Shown here: positions 35,533 to 45,242 of the stretch, piece by piece
Layout: the number at the start of each line of letters is the position of its first letter
How positions within the stretch are numbered: the stretch's first letter is position 1
NCBI RefSeq assembly: GCF_004151455.1
Contig: NZ_PRLK01000003.1
Coordinates: 8,602-72,601, forward strand
Length of the DNA stretch: 64,000 nt
Source of the DNA: Candidatus Nanogingivalis gingivitcus
GTDB taxonomy: Bacteria > Patescibacteriota > Saccharimonadia > Saccharimonadales > Saccharimonadaceae
Reading direction: 5' to 3'
Position numbers and translations under genes: made by a program
The notes under the pieces: model-generated
Database searches by the model: none
The model's input: only the letters and a program-made list of their open reading frames with translations
Told to the model about the DNA's origin: nothing

Positions 35533-36203
35533 TTCTCGCAGGTGCTCAGTACCCTATTCATAGCTTCTTTTTCTGCTGCAGTAACCCATAAGGCGTATTT
35601 ATATTTCACTTTAACTTGCCTTGATATATATTGACACTGAAATTTCTTATTTGGTGGAAGCCACTGAGAAGCATCACTATCACCCTTTTGCTTATTTTTA
35701 GCCCCATCTACAGCAAGTAGGTTTAATGGATCATTAGCTAGCTCTATTCTTTTTTCTAGTGATATTTTTTGAGCACCTTTTTGCCATGCATCAGATAAGG
35801 CTACTACGTGGTCTATTTGCACTGAGGAAGCGTCTTTATTTTTATCAAAATATTTCTCTTCATTAGTATATGGGTCTAATAATTTTCCAGTAATTATTTT
35901 GCAAGCTTTATCTTCTGTAGTATCTTTTAAGTCTCTTTTTAAGATTCTATTTCTTGTATTACATCCATTTTCATCTATTTGCCAGCCTTTGCCGAAATTC
36001 TCTCGCTTATAGTTAATCTTTGGGTCTTTATCCTTAACTTCTAGTTTATTTAATTCCTGAAATATTTCATTGTTAGTCGAGCTAATATTTCTAGTAGATA
36101 TCCACATTTTTTCATGAGAAAAAATATAGGTGCAGGATAGTATAGCTAAAAAGATATAAAATACTATTTTCCGGTTAGTAAAATAATTTTGCTTTTTGCT
36201 CAT
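35529..36203 (-). CDS. secreted HNH-type nuclease (DUF1524-like)
   Basis: A 224-residue protein. An N-terminal signal anchor (about 11-29) is followed by an extracellular domain. The nuclease block is QIDHVVALSDAWQKGA (His-Val-Val with preceding Asp), then NDPLNLLAVDGAKNKQKGDSD and WLPPN, the pattern of the DUF1524/HNH secreted nucleases of Gram-positive bacteria. Cysteine pairs (CNTRNR...C, C...C near the C-terminus) suggest disulfides. It may digest extracellular DNA for nucleotide scavenging (inference). Its stop overlaps the end of rnhB by 4 nt (convergent). Confidence 0.88.
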   Translation of the reverse strand: MSKKQNYFTNRKIVFYIFLAILSCTYIFSHEKMWISTRNISSTNNEIFQELNKLEVKDKDPKINYKRENFGKGWQIDENGCNTRNRILKRDLKDTTEDKACKIITGKLLDPYTNEEKYFDKNKDASSVQIDHVVALSDAWQKGAQKISLEKRIELANDPLNLLAVDGAKNKQKGDSDASQWLPPNKKFQCQYISRQVKVKYKYALWVTAAEKEAMNRVLSTCEN

Positions 36204-36209
36204 GATTAA

Positions 36210-36217
36210 AATATAAT
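36210..36217. promoter_or_regulatory. overlapping divergent -10 boxes
   Basis: In the 24-nt gap between two divergent starts, TATATT on the minus strand (36210-36215, 6 nt before the nuclease ATG) overlaps TATAAT on the plus strand (36212-36217, 10 nt before the peptidase ATG). Confidence 0.55.
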
Positions 36218-36227
36218 AATAGTATAT

Positions 36228-37259
36228 ATGTTTTTAGTAACTAAAAAAAGTTCTTCTAGTGAAAAAGATGGTTTAAATAAGTCTTTTCAGAAAATAATAA
36301 TGATTATATCTTTATCTGCAGGTATTGTTGCTGGTGTTTTTATTTTTAATAGTAATTATCAACAAATAGTAGATACTTTTAAGGCTAATTTTTATGAGCC
36401 TAGTAGTGAAATAAAAGAATTAGTTTCTAGTATAGAATTTAAAGATGACGCAAAAAAAGTATTTTTTGCTTCTAACCCACAAATAGAGAATAAAGATTCT
36501 TTTGCCAGTAAATGTATTAATAGGGCAGAAAAAACAGCAGTTTTAGGCTGTTATAAGGATAGTGAAATACATGTTTTAGATGTTAAAGACCCTCAATTAA
36601 ACGGTATAAAAGAAGTTACGGCAGCGCATGAATTTCTGCATGCCATTTGGGCTAGAATGGACGATAATACTAGAAAAGATCTAGGCAAAAAATTAACTGA
36701 GGAGTACGAACGCATAAAAACTCCTAAATTTGAAGAATTAATGAAAAATTATAAAGAGACTGAGCCTGAGGAGATAGAGAATGAATTACACTCCTTGATA
36801 GGCACGCAAGAAGTAGAAATATCTGCAGATTTAGAAAAGCATTATGCCAAATTTTTCAATAATCGTAAAAAAATTGCTAATTTCTACAAGCAATATAATA
36901 GTAAGTTTACTAAACTTGAAAATGAAATTGAGAATCTGAATAATCAATTACCAAACCTAAAGAAAGAAATAGATGACAAAACAGCTCAATACAATAGTCA
37001 GCTAGAACAATTAGATAAAGATATACTTAATTTTAACCAAAGAGCTAATAATGGCAGTTTCAACAGTCAGCAACAGTTTGATAGAGAACGACATCAGCTA
37101 GCACTACGAAAGAATAAAATAGATTCTTATAATAAAGAAATAAATGAAAGTATAGATAGATTTAATGTAATGAGGCAAAGATTATTAGATATATCTATTC
37201 AAAATGAAAAACTATACGATAGTATAACTACTAACCTTAAAACATCTAATAAAATATAA
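36228..37259 (+). CDS. membrane-anchored putative zinc metallopeptidase with coiled coil
   Basis: A 343-residue protein. A short cytoplasmic tail is followed by a TM helix (about 21-41) and an extracellular domain. Residues 134-138 are HEFLH in AAHEFLHAIW, a classical HExxH zinc site. A glutamate-rich segment (EEIENELHSLIGTQE, about 181-195) may give the third ligand, as in gluzincins. C96 and C108 could form a disulfide. Residues about 215-340 form a long coiled coil. I do not know the family. It is divergent from the secreted nuclease with a shared promoter region. The protease activity is predicted from motif only. Confidence 0.78.
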   Translation: MFLVTKKSSSSEKDGLNKSFQKIIMIISLSAGIVAGVFIFNSNYQQIVDTFKANFYEPSSEIKELVSSIEFKDDAKKVFFASNPQIENKDSFASKCINRAEKTAVLGCYKDSEIHVLDVKDPQLNGIKEVTAAHEFLHAIWARMDDNTRKDLGKKLTEEYERIKTPKFEELMKNYKETEPEEIENELHSLIGTQEVEISADLEKHYAKFFNNRKKIANFYKQYNSKFTKLENEIENLNNQLPNLKKEIDDKTAQYNSQLEQLDKDILNFNQRANNGSFNSQQQFDRERHQLALRKNKIDSYNKEINESIDRFNVMRQRLLDISIQNEKLYDSITTNLKTSNKI

Positions 37260-37271
37260 AAAATGATTTTG

Positions 37272-37280
37272 TGTTAAAAT
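37272..37280 (+). promoter_or_regulatory. extended -10 box of radA
   Basis: TGTTAAAAT is followed by 7 nt and the GTG start codon at 37288. Confidence 0.6.
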
Positions 37281-37287
37281 AGTATTT

Positions 37288-38643
37288 GTGGCTAAGGTTA
37301 AAACTAAATTTATATGTCAAAACTGCAATACCTCATATCCTAAATGGGTAGGGAAGTGTGAAAATTGTGGCAGTTGGAATACTCTTGTCGAAGAGATCAT
37401 TGAAGACAATAAAGGTAAAAATGCTATAGCTAAAAGCGAGGGGATGGGTAAAAGAATCATCTCCTATGGACTAGATGAAGTTATTTTAGGCGATAGCCAA
37501 GAACGAATTTCTACAGGTTTTGGCGAATTAGATTTAGTTTTAGGTGGAGGTATATTACCTGCAGGAGTTATTCTGATAGCTGGACAACCAGGAATAGGTA
37601 AATCTACCTTACTAATGCAAATATGCGGTTTTGCTTGTAAGAACCATAAAATATTATATATATCTGGTGAAGAGTCGGCTAGTCAAGTAGCGTTAAGATC
37701 TAAAAGGTTAGGTGTTTATAATACTGGATTGAAATTTGCAAGCTCAACATCTGCAGATGATATTGCTGAAACTATTAATACTGATAACTTTGATCTTGTT
37801 ATTATAGATTCAATTCAAACTTTGGCTATGAAAGAAGTATCTAGTGCTTCAGGTACTGTATCGCAAATTACTAATTCTTCAAATCTTATTATGAACGCCG
37901 CTAAGAAAAATAATACAGCTGTTATTTTAGTTGGCCATATTACTAAAGAGGGATCTATTGCTGGTCCTAAAACACTAGAACACATGGTAGATGTAGTCCT
38001 TAACTTTGAGGGCGATAGATATGGAGGTTTTAAGGTAGTAAGAGCTGTTAAAAATAGGTATGGTTCAACCTCGGAAGCTGCTATTTTTGAAATGGATAAT
38101 AATGGACTTAAAATTGTAAAAAATCCATCTCAAGCCCTACTTGCTGAAAGACAGAATACAGATGGGTCAATTATTATGGCTACGCTAGAGGGCGGTCGAC
38201 CATTATTAGTAGAAGTGCAAGCTTTAGTAACTAAAAGTAGCTTTGGCTACCCTAAACGGACGGTAAGTGGTTTTGATTTAAATAGGTTAAATTTACTTGT
38301 TGCTGTATTAAATCAACGCACTAAATTAGATCTTAGCGATAAAGATATTTTTGTTAACGTGGTAGGAGGATTAAAATTAAATGACCATGCCTCCGATTTA
38401 GCTATTTGTATGGCTATAGCCTCTGCTGCTGCTGGTAGAAAACTAGATGACGGTGTTGTAGTTTTTGGCGAAGTTGGTTTAAGTGGGGAAATACGTATAG
38501 CTAAACAAACAGACAAAAGAGTGCAAGAAGCTAAAAAGTTAGGGTTTACTAAAGCAATAGCACCAGCCCATAAAGATAGTAAAGACCAGTTTATTAAGCC
38601 AGTAAAAGACTTAAGAGAAGCTTTAATTAAATACTTACAATAA
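37288..38643 (+). CDS. radA: DNA repair protein RadA
   Basis: A 451-residue protein with a GTG start. A C4 zinc finger (CQNCNTSYPKWVGKCENCGSW) leads. The RecA-like core has Walker A GQPGIGKST, Walker B LVIIDSIQTL and the RadA signature KNRYGST, and a C-terminal Lon-protease-like domain (about 270-451) follows. RadA is a branch-migration helicase in recombination and also helps natural transformation. It precedes a PIN-TRAM gene, the same order as radA-yacL in Firmicutes. The zinc finger is intact here, unlike in LigA and the PilB-type ATPase. Confidence 0.96.
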   Translation: MAKVKTKFICQNCNTSYPKWVGKCENCGSWNTLVEEIIEDNKGKNAIAKSEGMGKRIISYGLDEVILGDSQERISTGFGELDLVLGGGILPAGVILIAGQPGIGKSTLLMQICGFACKNHKILYISGEESASQVALRSKRLGVYNTGLKFASSTSADDIAETINTDNFDLVIIDSIQTLAMKEVSSASGTVSQITNSSNLIMNAAKKNNTAVILVGHITKEGSIAGPKTLEHMVDVVLNFEGDRYGGFKVVRAVKNRYGSTSEAAIFEMDNNGLKIVKNPSQALLAERQNTDGSIIMATLEGGRPLLVEVQALVTKSSFGYPKRTVSGFDLNRLNLLVAVLNQRTKLDLSDKDIFVNVVGGLKLNDHASDLAICMAIASAAAGRKLDDGVVVFGEVGLSGEIRIAKQTDKRVQEAKKLGFTKAIAPAHKDSKDQFIKPVKDLREALIKYLQ

Positions 38644-38665
38644 CAATTAAAAGAAAGGATTGTTC

Positions 38666-39529
38666 ATGATGGTAGAAATATTTAATATTATTCTATCTAT
38701 TATTATACTTTTTTTATGTATTACAAATAGACAAAAAACAAAAAAATCAGTGGAGATAAAAAATAATAAAATAGTTCTAATTGATACATCAATATTAATA
38801 GATGGCCGTTTTTTAGCTGTAGCTAAAACAGGTTTTATTAATTATTCTATAAGAATACCAAGAAGCGTAATAGGTGAATTGCAGTTACTAGCTGATGGGG
38901 GAGATGATGAGAAACGTACTAGAGCTAGATATGGGCTAGATATAGCCTACAGCTTGCAAGACCTAGAAAATTTAGACGTTAAATTATTGCAAGATTCTAC
39001 TACTGCTAGTGAGGGTGTTGATAATAGATTGTTGCAACTAGCAAAAGAATATAATGGTACGATCATGACAGCTGACTATAACTTAAATAAAGTAGCTAAA
39101 GTTGAGGGCGTAGAAGTATTAAATATTAATGAACTAGTACAATCTGTTAGAGGAAGCTACTTACCTGGAGAAAAGCTAATGATAGAAATTATAGGTAATG
39201 GTAGTGAGAAAAAACAGGGTGTAGGACATTTACCGGATGGAACTATGGTGGTTGTAGAAAATGGAGAAAGTTTGATAGGATCTACTGTAGAGGTTGAATT
39301 TATTAGAACTTTGCAAACGGCTGCTGGTAAAATGATGTTTGCTAAGCTATCTGGCAAAAAAGAAAAAAGGATAGAAAAAAATAAAGTTAGTGGAAGAAAA
39401 TTGCCTACTAAAATAGTTAAAAAAGATACTAAAAAGCCTATAAGTAGGAAAGCTGTAAAAAATACTAAAAAGAAAAAGAGCAAAAAGACGGCTGAAGATT
39501 CAATAATAGAATTAGCAAATAAGGACTAA
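38666..39529 (+). CDS. PIN-TRAM domain protein (YacL-like)
   Basis: A 287-residue protein from the ATG behind GAAAGGA; a TTG 6 nt earlier is unlikely. A single N-terminal TM segment (about 3-19) leads. The PIN nuclease domain (about 32-150) has acidic residues in LIDTSILIDGR, RSVIGEL, ASEGVDNRL and TADYNLNKVA. A TRAM domain follows (about 160-235, GEKLMIEIIGNGSEKKQGVG). The C-terminus is a long lysine-rich tail. The expected role is a membrane-tethered RNase or RNA-binding protein. It follows radA by about 22 nt and is likely cotranscribed. Confidence 0.9.
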   Translation: MMVEIFNIILSIIILFLCITNRQKTKKSVEIKNNKIVLIDTSILIDGRFLAVAKTGFINYSIRIPRSVIGELQLLADGGDDEKRTRARYGLDIAYSLQDLENLDVKLLQDSTTASEGVDNRLLQLAKEYNGTIMTADYNLNKVAKVEGVEVLNINELVQSVRGSYLPGEKLMIEIIGNGSEKKQGVGHLPDGTMVVVENGESLIGSTVEVEFIRTLQTAAGKMMFAKLSGKKEKRIEKNKVSGRKLPTKIVKKDTKKPISRKAVKNTKKKKSKKTAEDSIIELANKD

Positions 39530-39588
39530 TAATCTTGATCTAACTACTTAAAATTGATAAAATTTAAAAAAAGAAAGGAAATAATAAA

Positions 39589-40119
39589 ATGGCAGATTTT
39601 AATAAAATCTTAAATGCTGGAGATTATAAAAACGGTATTATTAATGTAGTAGTAGAAATTCCTACTGGATCTACTCATAAAATTGAATGGAATCGTGATT
39701 TAGCTGTAATGCAACTTGATAGGGTAGAGCCTAAAGCTTTTGCTAAGCCAACTAATTACGGATTCATTCCTCAAACTTTAGATGAAGATGGTGACGAACT
39801 TGATGTTCTACTTATTACTAACGACCCACTAACTACTGGAATATTCCTAGAAGCACGAATTTTGGGTGTTATGAAATTTGTTGATGATGGCGAAGTTGAT
39901 GATAAAATTATAGCCGTACCAGCAGATGATAGAGATAATGGAAATGTATACAAGAGCTTAGCCGACTTACCAGAGCAACTTATCAGACAAATTGAATTCC
40001 ATTTTAATCATTACAAAGATTTAAAAAAGGCTGGAACTACTAAAGTAGAAAAATTTGGTGATATTGAAGAAGCCAAAGAAGTTATTGCTGAATCTATTGA
40101 ACGTTGGAACAATAAATAA
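39589..40119 (+). CDS. ppa: inorganic pyrophosphatase
   Basis: A 176-residue family I soluble pyrophosphatase. It shows EIPTGSTHKIEW, the substrate-binding KPTNYGFIPQT, and the metal-binding DEDGDELDVLL with the DxDxxD pattern, then PADDRDNGNVYKSLADLP. It hydrolyses pyrophosphate and so drives nucleic-acid and aminoacyl-tRNA synthesis. A ribosome-binding site (AAAGGA) lies upstream and a strong terminator downstream; it is a single-gene unit. Confidence 0.97.
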   Translation: MADFNKILNAGDYKNGIINVVVEIPTGSTHKIEWNRDLAVMQLDRVEPKAFAKPTNYGFIPQTLDEDGDELDVLLITNDPLTTGIFLEARILGVMKFVDDGEVDDKIIAVPADDRDNGNVYKSLADLPEQLIRQIEFHFNHYKDLKKAGTTKVEKFGDIEEAKEVIAESIERWNNK

Positions 40120-40137
40120 TTACAAAAAATATATAAT

Positions 40138-40168
40138 AAAAAACCAAGCAATTAAATGCTTGGTTTTT
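40138..40168. terminator. terminator between ppa and coiled-coil gene
   Basis: AAAAACCAAGCA/TGCTTGGTTTTT with a 6-nt loop, usable on both strands of the convergent pair. Confidence 0.88.
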
Positions 40169-40182
40169 AGTTTAGTCTATTT

Positions 40183-41679
40183 TTATTTATTCCAATCTAA
40201 TCTAAAAAGAATTTCTTTAAGCAATTCGTCTCTACTTTTACGCTTATTTAGTAACGTATTAACAATTATCTTAAAGCTTTTCTTATTATTAATACCTTCC
40301 CACTTGTTGTGCCCAATAGAGTCATTAAATATGATAATAAAATCAATATTTTTATTCTCCAAAGCATTATTAATTGCGTTAATAGTTTGAGTTGGTCCTG
40401 CATCAATAACCGATTCAATATTGTCAAAGAATTGTTCAAAAGAGCGAATAGTACCTTTATTTTTATGAATACCTCCCGCAACTATCATAATATTTTGGCT
40501 TTGAAGGATCTCAATTTCTTCAGGTGTAAATTTTTTTGATAGTTTCTTAACTAAACTGTTGCTTTGCTTTTTGGGGCTGGTGTATTTAACTCTAGGTTTA
40601 TGAATAATAGAGTTAAGAATACTAGCATTTAAAGGTGTTGAGGAAGTATCTGTTTTATTATCTTCGACAAATTTTCTTAATCTGTCGATATCCTCTTCTT
40701 GAGCTGGGGCGTATTTAGGTAAATCAGGTAAAGATTCCTTTTCTTCTTTAGGTTGCTTAGCCTTAGAGGTAATAATCCTGTCTTGTTCTAAAATATTCAA
40801 TCGTTGATTGATACTATTGAAAAGTTGAGAAATAACACCTGGTGATAAATCTTCTACTTTTATGTCAAAAGGTGAGCTATTAACTTTTGCTAAAGTTGTC
40901 TCTTTTTTATCCTGAGTAGCAAGTAATGCTTCTCGTAAAAGATTATTTTCATCAACAAGAGATGAATTTTCTTTAGTTAGATATTGAACCTCACTTTCTT
41001 TTGCTACTAACTTCTCCCTAGTTTTATTAAGGTTTATAGATAGACTTCTTTTATCAGATTCTAGTTTTTCCTTAAACTTTACATCTATTGTGTTGTTAGC
41101 TGAAGTTTTTGCTTCTAATTCTAGATCTTCCTTATCTTTTAGTAATTTAGTTACTTGGTCCTCTAAATTACTAATAGTATCGTCCTTATCACTTAGATCC
41201 TTTTTATTTTGGGTAATATCTTCTGAGAGGGTAGATATTTGATTGCGAAGTAAATTAAGATTATTCTTTTGATCTGATTTACTTTTTCTTTTCCTTTCGT
41301 CAAATGAATCTAAAGCTTTTTGTTGCTTTTTAACTAATTCTATTAGTTCCTCTTTAGAGTAGTCAATTAAAGGCTTATTTTTTACTTTTCTACTCTTTTT
41401 TGTCCTCTGAACTTTTTTGGCAGGATCTTTTTTAGCCTGTTTTTTTATAGGCTTAGTATTAATCCTTGTTAAGACAATTCTTAAGCGAATTGCTAATGAA
41501 TTATTAATAGTCTTGCCAAGTTCTACGCAGTCGACTAGGGCTTGATAGTCATTTTCTGACAACCCTGCATTTAGCAGTTCGTCTTTCTCTATGGAAAGAA
41601 CCTTCTGATACTCGAGCATTTTATTGCTCTTAGGGATCTTACTGAGCTCAGGCTCGGTAAAGTAAATTGATCTGGACAT
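40183..41679 (-). CDS. coiled-coil protein with DUF2325-like C-terminus
   Basis: A 498-residue cytoplasmic protein. The N-terminal helical part (1-75) is followed by a strongly basic linker (about 75-105) and a long coiled coil (about 105-255). A Pro/Lys linker precedes a compact C-terminal domain (about 395-498). That domain begins NIMIVAGGIHKNKGTIRSFEQ and contains DAGPTQTINAINNAL and IDFIIIFNDSIGHNKW. This recalls DUF2325, a Rossmann-like domain with the pattern GG...G...D-hydrophobic-D-x-x-H. Assignment is by pattern only and the function is unknown. AAAAGGAGGAC precedes the ATG. It may be a structural or nucleic-acid-linked protein. Confidence 0.7.
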   Translation of the reverse strand: MSRSIYFTEPELSKIPKSNKMLEYQKVLSIEKDELLNAGLSENDYQALVDCVELGKTINNSLAIRLRIVLTRINTKPIKKQAKKDPAKKVQRTKKSRKVKNKPLIDYSKEELIELVKKQQKALDSFDERKRKSKSDQKNNLNLLRNQISTLSEDITQNKKDLSDKDDTISNLEDQVTKLLKDKEDLELEAKTSANNTIDVKFKEKLESDKRSLSINLNKTREKLVAKESEVQYLTKENSSLVDENNLLREALLATQDKKETTLAKVNSSPFDIKVEDLSPGVISQLFNSINQRLNILEQDRIITSKAKQPKEEKESLPDLPKYAPAQEEDIDRLRKFVEDNKTDTSSTPLNASILNSIIHKPRVKYTSPKKQSNSLVKKLSKKFTPEEIEILQSQNIMIVAGGIHKNKGTIRSFEQFFDNIESVIDAGPTQTINAINNALENKNIDFIIIFNDSIGHNKWEGINNKKSFKIIVNTLLNKRKSRDELLKEILFRLDWNK

Positions 41680-41820
41680 TCTCTTTGTCCTCCTTTTAAG
41701 AAAATTTCAATAGACTAAACTTAATTATTAAAGTACTAATCTATTGATTGATACTATATAATAACATCTTTTTCTATATTAGTCAATATTTAAAAGGTTT
41801 ACTTTTTTCTAGTTATACTC

Positions 41821-41826
41821 TAAAAT
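41821..41826 (+). promoter_or_regulatory. -10 box of rel
   Basis: TAAAAT is followed by 6 nt and the rel ATG. A TATACT at 41814-41819 is an alternative. Confidence 0.5.
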
Positions 41827-41832
41827 CTATAT

Positions 41833-43407
41833 ATGGAAAAGAGCGAATTGTTAAAAATTGCTAAAAAGCATTATGAAATAGATGAAGTAGTTAGACTTGA
41901 AGAGGCTATAGATTATGCAACAATAAAGCATGATGGTCAATTTCGTAAATCTGGTGAAAAATATATAACTCATCCGCTTAGAGTTGCTGGAATCTTGATA
42001 AAATGGGGAATGGATATAGATTCCGTAATAGCAGGAGTATTACACGATGTCGTAGAGGATACGGAAACACCTTTAGAAGATATCGAGGAAAAGTTTGGTA
42101 AGAATGTCGCCTTTTTAGTGGATGGCGTAACAAAAGTTGGTAGGGCTAGAAGTGGAATGGATAATTTAGAAGCATACTTACCGCAAACTAAAGATAATTT
42201 ATCTAAATTGTTAATAGCAGTTGGGCAAGATATTCGTGTAATAATTATAAAACTTGCAGATAGACTTCATAATGTGCAGACTTTAGAGTATATGCCCCCA
42301 GAAAAACAGAAAAAAATAGCTAGAGAAAGCTTAGATGTTTTTGCGCGCATCGCTGATAGGCTTGGTATGGGGCGAGTAAGGATGGAGATAGAAGAAATAG
42401 CTTTCTCATATCTTAGACCTAAAGAATATAATAGGTTAAAAAATGAAATGAGAAAACGGCTAGGGAAATCAACTAGGAAACTTGGCCGTGTTCGTGAAGA
42501 TGTAGAAAACCAACTTAAAAAAGCAGGTATAGACTTTAAGATATCTGGAAGAGTAAAGAGTATTTATTCTTTGCATAAAAAATTGCAAAAAGCTGGAGAA
42601 ATCGATCAAGTATACGATTTAATGGCTTTACGTATCATTGTCAAAAATAAGGAAGATTGCTACCGTGTTTTAGGTGTTCTTCATACTATGTATAAGCCAA
42701 TGATTGAACGTATTAAGGACTATATTTCAATGCCAAAACCTAATGGGTATCAATCATTACATACAACTGTTATTACGCCAAGTAAATTGATTGCTGAATT
42801 TCAGATACGTACTGAAGATATGCATGAATTTGCCGAGAGAGGTTTGGCTGCTAGCTTCCATTACCATGAACAAAAATCATCTAAAAATTATATATCAGGA
42901 GCTACCTCTATTCAGAGAGGTCTACCTGACCAAGAAATAAAGGGTAATGGAGGATTAACTAATGAACTCCAGTGGGTCGTACAAATGCAAGATGTAGCAC
43001 AACGGCTACGTGATGGGGAAGAAATTTCCAGTGATCAATTACAAGTAGATATTTTTGGTGATAGGATTTTTGTATATTCACCAAAAGGTGATATATATAA
43101 CTTGCCAGAGGGTGCTTTACCATTGGATTATGCCTATATGGTTCATTCAGATATAGGAAAACATGCTTATGCTTTTAGAGTTAATGAAAAGATACATGCT
43201 TTTGATAAACCTTTACAAGAGGGGGATGTGGTTGAGGTGTTGACTCGTAAAAACCAAGAGCCAAAGGCTGATTGGCTTGATTTAGTCACAACTTCTCATG
43301 CTAGAATAAAATTACGGTCACAGCTTAAGCGTAAAGGAATTATAGAACCTACTTCAAACGCTACAGCCATACAAGCACGGAAACAGGCAGAAAAAAAGAA
43401 AATTTAA
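41833..43407 (+). CDS. rel: bifunctional (p)ppGpp synthetase/hydrolase, short Rel form
   Basis: A 524-residue RelA/SpoT homologue. The HD hydrolase domain is intact: H47, H71-D72 and E75-D76 in LHDVVEDT, and LADRLHN. The synthetase domain has GRVKSIYSLHKKLQK, YDLMALRIIV and KPNGYQSLHTTV. A TGS domain (about 395-465) is the last recognised unit. The zinc-finger and ACT domains at the C-terminus of long Rel proteins (usually 700 residues or more) are missing, so ribosome sensing may differ. It makes and degrades the stringent-response alarmone in the cytoplasm. Confidence 0.94.
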   Translation: MEKSELLKIAKKHYEIDEVVRLEEAIDYATIKHDGQFRKSGEKYITHPLRVAGILIKWGMDIDSVIAGVLHDVVEDTETPLEDIEEKFGKNVAFLVDGVTKVGRARSGMDNLEAYLPQTKDNLSKLLIAVGQDIRVIIIKLADRLHNVQTLEYMPPEKQKKIARESLDVFARIADRLGMGRVRMEIEEIAFSYLRPKEYNRLKNEMRKRLGKSTRKLGRVREDVENQLKKAGIDFKISGRVKSIYSLHKKLQKAGEIDQVYDLMALRIIVKNKEDCYRVLGVLHTMYKPMIERIKDYISMPKPNGYQSLHTTVITPSKLIAEFQIRTEDMHEFAERGLAASFHYHEQKSSKNYISGATSIQRGLPDQEIKGNGGLTNELQWVVQMQDVAQRLRDGEEISSDQLQVDIFGDRIFVYSPKGDIYNLPEGALPLDYAYMVHSDIGKHAYAFRVNEKIHAFDKPLQEGDVVEVLTRKNQEPKADWLDLVTTSHARIKLRSQLKRKGIIEPTSNATAIQARKQAEKKKI

Positions 43408-43436
43408 AAAGACTACTCACTATAAGTAGTCTTTTT
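43406..43436 (+). terminator. terminator after rel
   Basis: AAAAAGACTAC/GTAGTCTTTTT with a 9-nt loop. Confidence 0.88.
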
Positions 43437-43440
43437 AAAT

Positions 43441-43720
43441 TGATTAATTTTATTTTTCGCAAAATTCTCGTTTTCCTTCTAGACGCAATGTTATTACTTT
43501 GTTTAGAGTTTTCTGTCTGCAGCGTTCTTATATCTTCATATAAACCTTGTGCATATCAAAAAAGAAATAGATAAAGAATAATATAAATATATTAAATATG
43601 ATTATAATTAGAACAATATTATTCTTTTGGCAGCATTTTTTCTTCGTAATATTATTATTCCGTGTATTAAAATAATAAGCATAAGAATAATTAATGTGTA
43701 AATAGACTTTTTAAAAAGTT
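43441..43720. other. non-coding gap, possible gene remnant
   Basis: No convincing gene lies between rel and the gap promoter. On the minus strand a broken reading frame gives a hydrophobic stretch followed by a stop-interrupted charged segment ending RLEGKREFCEK-stop. That could be the remains of a small TM plus coiled-coil protein. The evidence is weak because AT-rich DNA easily reads as hydrophobic. Confidence 0.25.
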
Positions 43721-43725
43721 TATGC

Positions 43726-43731
43726 TAAAAT
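43726..43731 (+). promoter_or_regulatory. -10 box of gap operon
   Basis: TAAAAT, preceded by TATGC, lies 36 nt before the gap ATG. The leader contains AAAAGGAG. Confidence 0.45.
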
Positions 43732-43755
43732 GAGAACAGGAATTTTTGTAAATAA

Positions 43756-44775
<1,020 letters not shown>

Positions 44776-44784
44776 GGGGAAAAA

Positions 44785-45240
44785 GTGAAAATTTATATTG
44801 GCTCAGATCATAGGGGATTTTACTTAAAAGATAAAGTTGAAGAATATTTAAAGGGTAGGGGTTATGATGTTGAAAATATTGGTCCAGACAACTATAACCC
44901 TGAGGATGATTTTCCAGAATTTGCACAAAAAGCTACTGTTAAAATTAAAACTAGCGACGATCAAGACCCTAGAGCTATATTAATGTGTGGTGGTGCACAA
45001 GGTATGGGAATGGCCGCAAATAGATTTAAGGGCATTAGGGCTTCTGTTGTTTGGGATACTGAAGAAGCTAAATGGACTCGTAACGATAATGACAGCAATG
45101 TTCTATGTTTACCAGCACGGATATTTGATAAACCTGAAGCTAAGCTAGATTTATATAATGTTCTAGATACTTGGCTTGAAACCCCCTTTTCTGGAGCTAC
45201 AAGATTTATTAGAAGAAATAAGCAAATTGACGAGGTTTAG
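44785..45240 (+). CDS. rpiB: ribose-5-phosphate isomerase B
   Basis: A 151-residue RpiB/LacAB-family isomerase with a GTG start behind AAGGGG. Visible are IGSDHRGFYLKDKV, the active-site cysteine and anion-binding loop in LMCGGAQGMGMAANRFKGIRA, then a conserved ARNDNDSN-like segment (TRNDNDSNVLCLPAR). It interconverts ribose 5-phosphate and ribulose 5-phosphate, feeding the epimerase encoded next. The GGAQGMG loop differs slightly from the common GTGIGM. Confidence 0.93.
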   Translation: MKIYIGSDHRGFYLKDKVEEYLKGRGYDVENIGPDNYNPEDDFPEFAQKATVKIKTSDDQDPRAILMCGGAQGMGMAANRFKGIRASVVWDTEEAKWTRNDNDSNVLCLPARIFDKPEAKLDLYNVLDTWLETPFSGATRFIRRNKQIDEV

Positions 45241-45242
45241 TA

